IMG/VR virus record: IMGVR_UViG_3300030333_006780
Span: 28,960-52,711 of that record
Reading direction: 5' to 3' (one strand)
From: a virus
Length of the DNA: 23,752 bases
Below the pieces are notes generated by a model. That model was not told the origin of the DNA, did not search any database, and was given only the letters and a program-made list of their open reading frames with translations. The translations under genes were made by a program, and so were the position numbers. Below are positions 1 to 7,045 of this stretch, in pieces (position 1 is the first letter of the stretch; each line of letters begins with the position of its first letter).

Positions 1-1659
1 ATCGGATTGACCATTTAACCCAATAACTTTTCTAGATGCATTTTCTATTGCTCCAGACCCTTTACCTGCATATAAGTCAAGCACTTCATTTCTACTATAC
101 TCTCTGCTTACTTGCGATATTTGAATAACTATCATATCCATATTAACAGCAAGATTTGACAATCCATGAGATACATATTTAATTCTTTCATACTCTCCTT
201 TATAGTTATGAGGAGTATCTACTAAATCAATATAATCTACAATGACTAAAGCTGGTTCTAACTCTCTTACCTTTTCAGATATTTTATCTAAAGTCGGTGA
301 TACAGTTTGAACCATTATATGCTCTAAGTTTTCCTTGTTGCTTTCATATATATTATGATAATTATCATTTACTTCTTGTTTTGTTTTTCCTGAGACTATT
401 TGAAGATGCCTTCTATGCATATACCAAGAGGATAACTCTAAACTTAGGAATAATGTAGGTATTTGCCAATCTTTTGATATTTTATTATTGACAAAGTCGA
501 CCCCTAATGCTAAATTTTGAGCAAAAGTAGTCTTATTAGAGCCTGTTGGTCCAAATATAGTTACTAACTCACCTGGATATATAACTGCCTCTTTTTTAAT
601 TCCTAATGCCCTACCTAGGTCTATAGTTTTACCACTGAAATCAGTAGTTAAACGCTCATGTAGTTCTCCTTGCATCTCATCTGCAGATTTAATATCTATT
701 AAATAGTCTTTTCTATTAAAGTACACACATTGAGTTTTGCAATGTTCCATCATTACTGTATCATGGCATCCATATCTATAATTTCTATTATAAACCTTTT
801 CAACCATTTCCATTATCTGATTTTCATTCATACTCTTGTTGTTCCAATGAAGCATACATACCTTAGCATAATGACTCGGTAATCCATTTCTTTTAAAATA
901 ACTTATTATTCTCATTGCTGTTATATGCCTACTTCCTTGACTAGCTCCTTTTTTTAACATTGATTGAACGCAAGGAACTATCTTGTTAGGTTCAGATATT
1001 TTATTAAATACTTGAACATCAGGAACTTCTTGTACAATAGAATGCTCTAACTCTCCATTACCCTTTAAATCGTGATAATTAAAATCAGCTCTATTGTTTT
1101 CAGCTAATTTTATTATATCATCACACTCTAAATTCATCACTTCATCTCTTGTTAGAGGTATTTTATATAATTCAGTTTTTTGATTTATAGTATGCTGAAC
1201 TCTATATATACCTGTTCTCATATAAATACTAGAATCTATATGTGGAGTTAATTTCTTTAGAGTTTGTTTAACTATATAAGGCAAATCTATACCAGCCTTA
1301 AAATTAAACAAGTCGCCTGATAATATAAGGTGGTATCCAGAGCCAGAAAAGTAGCATTGGAAACTTTCTTCCATAATGTCTGCCTCTTCCAGCTCCATGA
1401 TAACACTTCTCAAGATGTCTAGGGTTTTTTCGTTAGTATTATCACCTTTATCTATATCTATAGGTATTTTATCTATACTTCTTATTCCGAAATAATCTTT
1501 AAGAGTACCTTTTTTACTAACATACTCTAAAGCTTCTTCATCATATAAGTATACAGACCTATATAAAGGTTCTCCACTAATATAGTTACCAAGCTTATTA
1601 AAAGGTATTAATATACCTCTATTTGCTGGTGTACCTCTAGCAATCTCGACATACTTCAT
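1..1659 (-). CDS. Primase-helicase: AEP-like primase fused to DnaB-like helicase (3' end outside window)
   Basis: At least 553 residues, read as an uninterrupted frame from the ATG at 1659 to the window edge; the C-terminus is missing. It should make primers and unwind DNA at the phage fork. Residues about 60-115 show archaeo-eukaryotic primase hallmarks: an acidic pair in IDID (D68, D70) and FSGSGYH (104-110) with the expected Ser and His. Residues about 225-290 resemble a PriCT linker, followed by a Cys/His cluster (C298, H299, H306, C307, C311) that may bind zinc. The C-terminal half is a RecA-fold helicase with Walker A GPTGSNKTT (370-378) and Walker B LVIVD ending at D475. No Shine-Dalgarno site is seen; the start overlaps the upstream stop as ATGA, so translation is probably coupled. 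The domain calls come from motifs; the family assignment is inference. Confidence 0.85.
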   Translation of the reverse strand, partial: MKYVEIARGTPANRGILIPFNKLGNYISGEPLYRSVYLYDEEALEYVSKKGTLKDYFGIRSIDKIPIDIDKGDNTNEKTLDILRSVIMELEEADIMEESFQCYFSGSGYHLILSGDLFNFKAGIDLPYIVKQTLKKLTPHIDSSIYMRTGIYRVQHTINQKTELYKIPLTRDEVMNLECDDIIKLAENNRADFNYHDLKGNGELEHSIVQEVPDVQVFNKISEPNKIVPCVQSMLKKGASQGSRHITAMRIISYFKRNGLPSHYAKVCMLHWNNKSMNENQIMEMVEKVYNRNYRYGCHDTVMMEHCKTQCVYFNRKDYLIDIKSADEMQGELHERLTTDFSGKTIDLGRALGIKKEAVIYPGELVTIFGPTGSNKTTFAQNLALGVDFVNNKISKDWQIPTLFLSLELSSWYMHRRHLQIVSGKTKQEVNDNYHNIYESNKENLEHIMVQTVSPTLDKISEKVRELEPALVIVDYIDLVDTPHNYKGEYERIKYVSHGLSNLAVNMDMIVIQISQVSREYSRNEVLDLYAGKGSGAIENASRKVIGLNGQSD

Positions 1660-2249
1660 AGATTAGATAAACCGCTGCTAGACATTTCTGTTTTATTTTG
1701 AACTTCATCACTAAGCTCTTTTAAGTAGCCTTTTGACTTCATCCAAGTTACATCACTTTGCAGTTGAGCTTTATTTTTATCATTATTTTGATATATTTTA
1801 TTAAAAGCCCTAGTGTATGATTTACCACCAGTTTCTTTTGGTATTCCTTTATAGAAATATGCAAGATAATCCATATTTGGCTCTGTTTTTCCATTAGCTA
1901 TAACAAATTTATCATTTAAATATCTTGCTATATCTTCTATCTTATCACCATTTTCATCTTCCCATTCTCCATCTACGTTTATACCAGCTCCGCATCCTAA
2001 CTGTTCAAATACATGATACATTCTTTTAAGAACTGTTCCGCCTGTTATTTTACCATTTTCTCTTTCAAGGTTTCCTTTTATTTGAATAGTTCTATCATAA
2101 TCACTATTTTTCTGCTTAACTAATATTTCAATGAATAAGTCAGCCCATTCAAAATCTTTTGATTTATCTCTAAATTCTAAGATTCCAAACTCACATATTC
2201 CTAAATAATCATTGAAACTTCCGCTTGATTCAGGTTTAAATATCGCCAT
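1656..2249 (-). CDS. Probable ssDNA-binding (OB-fold-like) protein of the replication module
   Basis: The protein has 197 residues and starts with ATG after AAAGGAG. It overlaps the Sak4-like gene before it by one base (TAATG) and the primase gene after it by ATGA, so the three genes form a coupled replication and recombination unit. No catalytic motif is visible. The N-terminal 110 residues alternate short hydrophobic strands with charged turns and contain several aromatics (Y15, F21, F26, F33, W35), which fits a small beta-barrel. The C-terminus is charged and ends in a Ser-rich tail rather than the acidic tip of bacterial SSB. Phage Sak4 genes are commonly found beside an SSB, and that context is the main reason for the call. 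It could equally be another recombination accessory protein. Confidence 0.4.
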   Translation of the reverse strand: MAIFKPESSGSFNDYLGICEFGILEFRDKSKDFEWADLFIEILVKQKNSDYDRTIQIKGNLERENGKITGGTVLKRMYHVFEQLGCGAGINVDGEWEDENGDKIEDIARYLNDKFVIANGKTEPNMDYLAYFYKGIPKETGGKSYTRAFNKIYQNNDKNKAQLQSDVTWMKSKGYLKELSDEVQNKTEMSSSGLSNL

Positions 2250-2920
2250 TACTTTTCTCCTTTATAGATTGATTTCCAGTTTAATTCCATCTCTTTACCT
2301 CTCAAATGAGGACTTCTACTACCAGCTTCTAGAGCTTCATTTGCTTGAAATGATACCATTAACTTCTTATTTTCATCATCTCTATAAACGTAACCTATAG
2401 CGTCACAATCTGCCATCAGCATATTCTTTAACTTTCCTGTTAAATCTAAGCTTTCAGGTTCAACCATAGCTTTTCCGTCTACTATTGCTCTAGCCCATTT
2501 CCTATGTCCGATTATTATCACATGAGGAAATATTTCTTTAAGAAAATGTATAGTATTTAATACTTTCTCTCTTACAAGACCAAATCCTTTACCAAAAGGC
2601 AAATCTTGTACAGCAGACACATTTTCTTCTTCACACACAGCTTTATCAGCCCATGTTGCTATTCTATCAATTGTATCAATAGCTACATATTTATATTCAT
2701 GACCTTCCTGTGCTTCTTTTAATAAAGCTATTAATTCAGCTCTATTTTTAACTGATTCCACATATCCTTCAATCATATTAGCACCACCTTCAGTATCTAT
2801 GATTAAGCAATCATCAAGCTTACTTAATGCTGTAGTTTTACCTACTTTTGGTGCTCCATATAACAACATTGTTTTAGGATTATTGGAGACAGCTTTTCTT
2901 TTGACTTTTTTAAGCGCCAT
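2249..2920 (-). CDS. Sak4-like RecA-family ATPase (AAA_24 type)
   Basis: The protein has 223 residues. Walker A is GAPKVGKTT (22-30) and Walker B is YVAIDTID (78-85, D82), followed by a likely sensor strand HVIIIGHR near residues 133-140. The size and motif order match short phage RecA-like ATPases of the Sak4 group, which promote single-strand annealing and act with an SSB in phage recombination. The AAGGAG site 7 bases before the ATG supports this start. Its stop overlaps the ssDNA-binding candidate by one base. A long inverted repeat (2950-3009) separates it from the ubiquitin-like cassette upstream, so it may belong to the same transcript but a different processing unit. An alternative is another nucleotide-binding ATPase of the same fold, such as a replication loader. 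Confidence 0.75.
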   Translation of the reverse strand: MALKKVKRKAVSNNPKTMLLYGAPKVGKTTALSKLDDCLIIDTEGGANMIEGYVESVKNRAELIALLKEAQEGHEYKYVAIDTIDRIATWADKAVCEEENVSAVQDLPFGKGFGLVREKVLNTIHFLKEIFPHVIIIGHRKWARAIVDGKAMVEPESLDLTGKLKNMLMADCDAIGYVYRDDENKKLMVSFQANEALEAGSRSPHLRGKEMELNWKSIYKGEK

Positions 2921-2949
2921 TCTTATTCTCCTTTATTTAAAGTGAAATA

Positions 2950-3009
2950 GGCTGGAATAAGCAAGACCTGCAGTTTATTACATCCATAACTTGCTTATTT
3001 TATCCAGCC
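2950..3009. repeat. Long interrupted inverted repeat between the Ubl cassette and the replication genes
   Basis: GGCTGGA plus ATAAGCAAG (2950-2965) is matched by CTTGCTTAT (2990-2998) and TCCAGCC (3003-3009), with a 4-base bulge on one side and a 24-base loop. On the minus strand this would fold in the transcript just after the E1 gene. No U-tract follows, so it is not a classic intrinsic terminator. It may be an RNA-processing or stability hairpin separating two parts of the operon (inference). Confidence 0.65.
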
Positions 3010-3030
3010 CATTATATTACAACATTCTAG

Positions 3031-3714
3031 CTATTTATACAAGGTCTTTTTCTCTAACATTGTAGTTGGAAAATTAAATGACAAAGCGGCTTCATAAGGT
3101 TGTTTTGTTAACACCTTTCGAACGGTATTTGCTATAAAACTTCCACTCATATTAGAGCAATAGCTTGTTGCTTTCATGTTGCATGGTTCAGAGCTTCCTT
3201 CATCATCTGAATACCACGTTTTCTTATATTTATCCAAGGAAGGAGATACAAACGTGTATTGTTGATAATGTTCAGCTCCCATCCTCCCATCAATTACCAT
3301 AAGAGGTTTACTTTCTTTCCAATTAGGTCTTTTAGCTAAGCATACTTCCATTGATTCTAGTCTTGATTTCATACTATCAAATCCTAATATGATAATATCA
3401 TTATTACTATTCCAATAATAATTGCTAAATAAACCAAAGTGCTCAGTTACATCTATTTCATGATTAATATCTGTTAGTAACTGTTTAAGAGCAGATGTTT
3501 TATTCATTCCAATATGACATTGATTGTATTGAGATACGCCTATATTCGCTGTCTCAACCTTATCCATATCATATAATGAGAAGTTTTCTGCTCCCATTCT
3601 ACATAACTGGGTAGCTGCAGAGCTTCCTATAGCTCCGCAACCCAGTATGTGAAAGTAATGTTCATGAAGGTTATCGACTAAACCTATTGAACGAGTGTTA
3701 ATGTAAGTAGCCAT
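3031..3714 (-). CDS. ThiF/E1-like activating enzyme of a phage ubiquitin-like system
   Basis: The product is 227 residues from the ATG at 3714. It should use ATP to adenylate the C-terminal glycine of the small beta-grasp protein in the same operon. Residues 22-30 form the Rossmann loop HILGCGAIG. Asp49 and Asp51 (YDMD) sit where E1 proteins bind ATP and magnesium, N57 follows, and K72 matches the conserved Lys of the IGxxK motif. D113 and R118 (DSMKSR) also fit the ThiF pattern. C178 and C186 are candidate thioester or metal residues. The usual NxxRQ arginine is not apparent (N57 to Q62 reads NIGVSQ). The longer frame to 3765 was rejected because GGGGAGG lies 5 bases before this ATG. The gene overlaps the JAB gene by 17 bases. 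ThiF-family membership is secure; the partner is inferred from context. Confidence 0.85.
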   Translation of the reverse strand: MATYINTRSIGLVDNLHEHYFHILGCGAIGSSAATQLCRMGAENFSLYDMDKVETANIGVSQYNQCHIGMNKTSALKQLLTDINHEIDVTEHFGLFSNYYWNSNNDIIILGFDSMKSRLESMEVCLAKRPNWKESKPLMVIDGRMGAEHYQQYTFVSPSLDKYKKTWYSDDEGSSEPCNMKATSYCSNMSGSFIANTVRKVLTKQPYEAALSFNFPTTMLEKKTLYK

Positions 3715-4618
3715 AATTACCTCCCCAAACATCAGTTTGATTTTGATAAGCTTCTTTTGTATCATTATCCTTAAATTCTAACAAATCTTCAGGAAAGATA
3801 CTACTTAACTTATTTATTATTGCTTGTTTAGAGCCTTTTGGAATCTTTATCTTGTAATCCTTTATTTTGTGATTTTTAATTTCACTATTTAAGAATTTCA
3901 TTTGGTCGTTAAAATCCTTAAAAGATAATGAATCACTCATAAATTCATCCATAGCGCTCTCTATTAACTCAAGTGTTTTGGAATAGTTGTTCATATCATT
4001 CCAATTGGGCATATTAGATTTAAAACTATTATTCCATATTGTTGTTTGATGATTATTCTTCCAGTTATTATGATGAGTAACATATGAATGTTTATCAGAA
4101 CATAATTCTTCATATTGTTCTTTCATTTTATCTGTTACTTTTATTCCATTTTTTCTTAATATATTTAATGGAATATCATAATGTTGAGCTATATTTAATC
4201 CAGCAGCTTTCCAAACACTTACTCTGAATTTATATTCCTCTTTAAGATTAACAACAAGTGCTAATGAAAAGGAGTCATTTTCCCAAGCTTCTATCTCTTT
4301 TACATCAGTTCCTGACCAGAATGCATCCATAGTGTGATGTGAGTGCCACCATACAAATTTCATATTAGGATTTTTATGCTTCATCCCGTATTTCATTTTA
4401 TATGCTGTAACTGCATCTCCATCTAACTCTGTATTGGAGCCACTATTTTCTTGCTTCATTATTTCTACATCGCCAATAATAAAGAATCCATCTTTATCAG
4501 GTACTGCTGTAGCTAAGCCTGATATTTCATTTTTATCTTCATCATATGCTAACTTAGCCCAAGATATTATTTCATACCAACTTTTCTCTTTAATATGAAA
4601 CATTTCTTCTAATTGCAT
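3698..4618 (-). CDS. JAB/JAMM metalloprotease (deubiquitinase-like)
   Basis: The product is 306 residues. It carries a complete JAMM zinc motif: E31, then H92-S93-H94, seven residues, S102, two residues, D105 (WWHSHH...WSGTD). In this family Zn is held by the two His and the Asp, and the Glu is the general base. Such enzymes cut after the C-terminal glycine of ubiquitin-like proteins. The C-terminal half (about 150-306) is Asn- and Lys-rich and unrecognised; it may recruit substrate. The ATG at 4618 is chosen over an upstream one because AAAGGAG lies 6 bases ahead and the previous stop overlaps it as TAATG. Because the Ubl partner already ends in Gly-Gly, the likely job is removing conjugates rather than maturing a precursor (inference). 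The metalloprotease fold is well supported. Confidence 0.88.
   Translation of the reverse strand: MQLEEMFHIKEKSWYEIISWAKLAYDEDKNEISGLATAVPDKDGFFIIGDVEIMKQENSGSNTELDGDAVTAYKMKYGMKHKNPNMKFVWWHSHHTMDAFWSGTDVKEIEAWENDSFSLALVVNLKEEYKFRVSVWKAAGLNIAQHYDIPLNILRKNGIKVTDKMKEQYEELCSDKHSYVTHHNNWKNNHQTTIWNNSFKSNMPNWNDMNNYSKTLELIESAMDEFMSDSLSFKDFNDQMKFLNSEIKNHKIKDYKIKIPKGSKQAIINKLSSIFPEDLLEFKDNDTKEAYQNQTDVWGGNYGYLH
3720..3726 (-). promoter_or_regulatory. Shine-Dalgarno site fixing the E1 start
   Basis: GGGGAGG on the minus strand lies 5 bases before the ATG at 3714, inside the end of the JAB gene. It decides between this start and the longer frame starting at 3765. Confidence 0.8.
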
Positions 4619-6183
4619 TACATACTCCTTTCTGTTGCCCATTGCAACATTCTCTGTTGTATTTGTTCTCTTGTTGGAGCTGATGCTTCTCCATCTCTAT
4701 CTGCTAATTCACCTCCATCTTCATCATTATAATATCCATAATCATTTAACATTTGATTTCCATATATATTATTACCATATGTATAATTTATCATTAAATG
4801 ATTTATGATTAACTCATCATCACTTAGATAGCTTGTATCTAATTCATAGTAATCAGCAATAGCATATTTCCAATCAGGTAAAGTTTTAATCCACCCTAAT
4901 AAAGATTCAGCTTGAAATCTACAATTTTCATCTGTAAATATGCTTTTAATATGCTGTGTTCTTACATATGATGAGCAGCTTTCCCTCCATTGACATTGCA
5001 TTCTATCACATTCGTCATTAGCCATATCTATTTGATTTGATATATGCATGTTTGATACAGGAAATCCTGAGTTTAATCCATATACTCTACGCAATCTATT
5101 CGAACAATTATCAGCTGAAATAGGAAATGCTCCTTTATATTCTTTAGTCATATATTCAGGCATCCCAAAATGCAATTCATAAGGCTGGTTGTATGGATTT
5201 GAATATTCAGTATTATAATAAGTAGCCCAAGACATTAAGTTCATTATCATTTCCATATAACTTATATTAGATAAATTACGTTTTACATCATCTAAATATC
5301 TATCTAAGCATACTGCTTGATAACTATATCTATTTGTATCATAATTATATCTAGCTTTTGCTATATATGGAAAACTAAAATATCGTCCTCCATCACTACA
5401 ATAATTATCGTTATATTCATTAGCTTGATATATTCCTTTAAATGAATAATTATTTTTCCTAGATACTTTTAAGAAATTGCTCATAGCATCTCTTAATTTA
5501 TTATGAATAACTATTCTTATAGGTTCTAAAGGAAGTTCTTGTATCTTGCTACTTTGATGGAATATATTCATTATTAAGCTATTTAATGTTATATCTAGAT
5601 AAAATGTAGAATTCCTAGGTGAATGTTCATCTATAAAAACATAAGGTTTTATAGATACATTTGGCCAAGCTTTTGTTACTTTATCACATTCTTCTAAAAC
5701 AACATTTCCGAAAGATTTTAAATTATCTGTATATTCTTCAATATCTACATTATACGGATAACCATCATTTTTTAAATTATACTTTAATCTTTCAAGCTCA
5801 TCAAAATTGCGTATTATATTATGCATACTCCATTCTGCATTATCTTTTGTTCTTTTGACAAACTTATATATCCCATTACTACGTTTGTTTAACTGTAATA
5901 TCTTTACTGTTAGCTCTCTTATTTTATCGTAAGTTCCTGGTCGCCAATTCCAAGATGGTGTAACAGAAATATCAAGAGAATCATCAACAGGCATATTATA
6001 ATAATTTCTACCTGCTGATATTCTCCTGATAAGTCCGTTAGTACTTTCTAACAACTGAAAGAATTCATCTTGAGGTCCTGTAGCGATAGCATTAGCTAAC
6101 TCTTGAGATGGTTCAGATAATACATCTAAATTATTAACATTTACCATTGTTAATCCATTATCGAAAGTTATACTATCGCTCAT
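4618..6183 (-). CDS. Large protein with candidate E2-like domain, Ubl cassette
   Basis: The product is 521 residues, starting 6 bases after AGGAGG. It is not confidently recognised. Residues about 220-340 read like an E2 conjugating core: beta strands, then RYFSFPYIAKARY (267-279), then AVCLDRYLDDV (290-300) with Cys292, a helix, and SNPYNQP (328-334). This recalls the ICLDIL segment and following helix and P/N turn of eukaryotic E2 proteins. The codon of Cys292 is at 5308-5310. A second Cys group (C392, C397, C403, C421) could bind metal, and the C-terminus is rich in Tyr, Asn and Asp. It is far longer than a usual E2 (about 150 residues), so the N-terminal 200 residues may recognise a target or act as an E3-like part. 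Its position between Ubl and JAB genes supports an E2 role. It could instead be a substrate or a structural protein. Confidence 0.5.
   Translation of the reverse strand: MSDSITFDNGLTMVNVNNLDVLSEPSQELANAIATGPQDEFFQLLESTNGLIRRISAGRNYYNMPVDDSLDISVTPSWNWRPGTYDKIRELTVKILQLNKRSNGIYKFVKRTKDNAEWSMHNIIRNFDELERLKYNLKNDGYPYNVDIEEYTDNLKSFGNVVLEECDKVTKAWPNVSIKPYVFIDEHSPRNSTFYLDITLNSLIMNIFHQSSKIQELPLEPIRIVIHNKLRDAMSNFLKVSRKNNYSFKGIYQANEYNDNYCSDGGRYFSFPYIAKARYNYDTNRYSYQAVCLDRYLDDVKRNLSNISYMEMIMNLMSWATYYNTEYSNPYNQPYELHFGMPEYMTKEYKGAFPISADNCSNRLRRVYGLNSGFPVSNMHISNQIDMANDECDRMQCQWRESCSSYVRTQHIKSIFTDENCRFQAESLLGWIKTLPDWKYAIADYYELDTSYLSDDELIINHLMINYTYGNNIYGNQMLNDYGYYNDEDGGELADRDGEASAPTREQIQQRMLQWATERSM
4625..4631 (-). 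promoter_or_regulatory. Shine-Dalgarno site fixing the JAB start
   Basis: AAAGGAG on the minus strand lies within the last codons of the E2-like gene, 6 bases before the ATG at 4618. It supports coupled translation and rejects the longer frame that starts at 4642. Confidence 0.75.
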
Positions 6184-6185
6184 AA

Positions 6186-6389
6186 TTAACCTCCTACTTT
6201 GTTATTAGATGTATATGCTACATAATCATTTTCAGACAATGAGAAATCATTTTGTCTGATAGTTCCACCGACATTAACTTGTGCTGATGTAGGAATTTCT
6301 AATTCATTCCTTAATTCTCCAACATTACTTGAAGATACATCTCGCGATGTGAACTCACCATTGTTTAAAAGATTGATTTTTATAGACAT
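6186..6389 (-). CDS. Ubiquitin-like beta-grasp protein ending in Gly-Gly
   Basis: The protein has 67 residues, the size of ThiS, MoaD and prokaryotic Ub-like proteins. It opens with a hydrophobic strand IKINLL, a hairpin, a helix about residues 22-30 (NVGELRNEL), then a strand at AQVNVGG and the segment DFSLSENDYVAY, which matches the NG...L..GD.V pattern of beta-grasp sulfur carriers and Ubls. The last two codons before TAA (6189-6194) encode Gly-Gly, the tail that E1 enzymes adenylate. A purine-rich AGGAAGGAAGG stretch precedes the ATG. It is the first gene of a tight operon with E2-like, JAB and E1 genes. A sulfur-carrier role as in ThiS is the main alternative, but no thiamine, molybdopterin or cysteine pathway gene is nearby. 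Confidence 0.8.
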   Translation of the reverse strand: MSIKINLLNNGEFTSRDVSSSNVGELRNELEIPTSAQVNVGGTIRQNDFSLSENDYVAYTSNNKVGG

Positions 6390-6410
6390 GTCTTTCCTTC
6401 CTTCCTTTTT

Positions 6411-6764
6411 TTATCGGTTATTGTTAACTTCTTCTGCATAATATGTAGTGAAATAATCTCCATTCCAATTAAAGATATATCCCGCTCCATATAATGCTCT
6501 CATTTCATTGAATTTATCTCCAAAAGGCTTAAATGATTCTAATTGCTCTTTATACATTTCTTTATGTTCAAGAGCGCCTTTTAATGATTTCAATTCTTTA
6601 AACATTTGTTCTACTGATATTACTCTATTCATTAGAGTATTTACAGTTTTATTTAATATAGTATAATCAGGGACTATAGTATTTAATTTAACTGTGTGAA
6701 TCACTAGCCAAAATGTTAGCATTACTAATACTGCGAATACTGCTTGATTTGTTCTTCTTTGCAT
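6411..6764 (-). CDS. Membrane-anchored protein with C-terminal W-x-G-x-Y type domain, unknown function
   Basis: The product is 117 residues. Residues about 8-25 form one transmembrane helix preceded by two arginines, so the body probably faces the periplasm or outside (positive-inside rule). Residues 35-80 look helical or coiled-coil. The C-terminus FGDKFNEMRALYGAGYIF-NWNGDYFTTYYAEE (81-112) resembles a short domain known from phage proteins with the pattern F..A....G....F.W.G..Y.T. AAGGAG precedes the ATG by 5 bases. It lies 21 bases before the Ubl gene and overlaps a 51-aa ORF in another frame. Spanin-like or other lysis or envelope roles are possible, but nothing specific supports one. Confidence 0.65.
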   Translation of the reverse strand: MQRRTNQAVFAVLVMLTFWLVIHTVKLNTIVPDYTILNKTVNTLMNRVISVEQMFKELKSLKGALEHKEMYKEQLESFKPFGDKFNEMRALYGAGYIFNWNGDYFTTYYAEEVNNNR

Positions 6765-6843
6765 TACTACTCCTTTTTATTTTAATTGAGTTTTCTATTA
6801 ATACATCTATTTTATCTAAAAGATAATCTTCATAATTGTTCAT
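6688..6843 (-). CDS. Small 51-aa ORF overlapping the membrane protein start
   Basis: It starts MNNYEDYLLDKIDVLIENS after an excellent AAGGAGG site 6 bases before the ATG. The first 22 residues are an acidic amphipathic helix; the rest is Ser-, Asn- and Lys-rich and overlaps the first 77 bases of the membrane protein gene in another frame. The strong ribosome site is the reason to list it. It may be a real small protein, or mainly a leader whose translation sets the level of the downstream gene. I recognise no family. Confidence 0.45.
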   Translation of the reverse strand: MNNYEDYLLDKIDVLIENSIKIKRSSNAKKNKSSSIRSISNANILASDSHS

Positions 6844-6864
6844 TATAACCTCCTTATTAAATTA

Positions 6865-6969
6865 TAAGGCAGTGCTAAACAGGGTTGAAAGGATGAGATA
6901 TGAAGGTAGAATAACAACCTGTTTCTCAAAATCCCTTGCTGCTCTCACGATAACAGACACACTGCCTTA
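6865..6969 (-). ncRNA. Candidate structured RNA just downstream of the tRNA
   Basis: A perfect 10-bp outer stem (6865-6874 with 6960-6969, TAAGGCAGTG against CACTGCCTTA) encloses a second 10-bp stem with one bulged G (6877-6887 with 6915-6924). In addition GGATGAGA (6891-6898), inside the loop of the second stem, can pair with TCTC plus ATCC (about 6924-6934) outside it, which would make a pseudoknot. No ORF with a ribosome site lies inside. The element begins 4 bases after the tRNA end on the minus strand, so both could be cut from one transcript. The pairing is seen directly; strand and function are inference. Confidence 0.5.
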
Positions 6970-6973
6970 ATTG

Positions 6974-7045
6974 TTGCGGATAATGGAATCGAACCATTAA
7001 TTTCTAGCTTATGAGGCTAGCGTGAGACCACTTCACTCATCCGCA
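6974..7045 (-). tRNA. tRNA with CAT anticodon (elongator Met or Ile-CAT)
   Basis: The cloverleaf is complete on the minus strand: acceptor TGCGGAT with ATCCGCA (7 bp), D arm GTGA with TCAC, anticodon stem CTAGC with GCTAG and loop CTCATAA, five-base variable loop, T stem AATGG with CCATT and loop TTCGATT, discriminator A. It is 72 bases long and CCA is not encoded. The first acceptor pair is matched and the anticodon stem lacks the GGG/CCC run, so it is not an initiator. Whether it is Met or lysidine-modified Ile cannot be told from sequence by eye. Confidence 0.9.

Noticed and set aside
3715-3765. Longer E1 start at 3765
   Set aside because: It lacks a ribosome site and would overlap the JAB gene more; GGGGAGG lies 5 bases before the ATG at 3714.
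4619-4642. JAB start at 4642
   Set aside because: AAAGGAG and the TAATG overlap favour the ATG at 4618.
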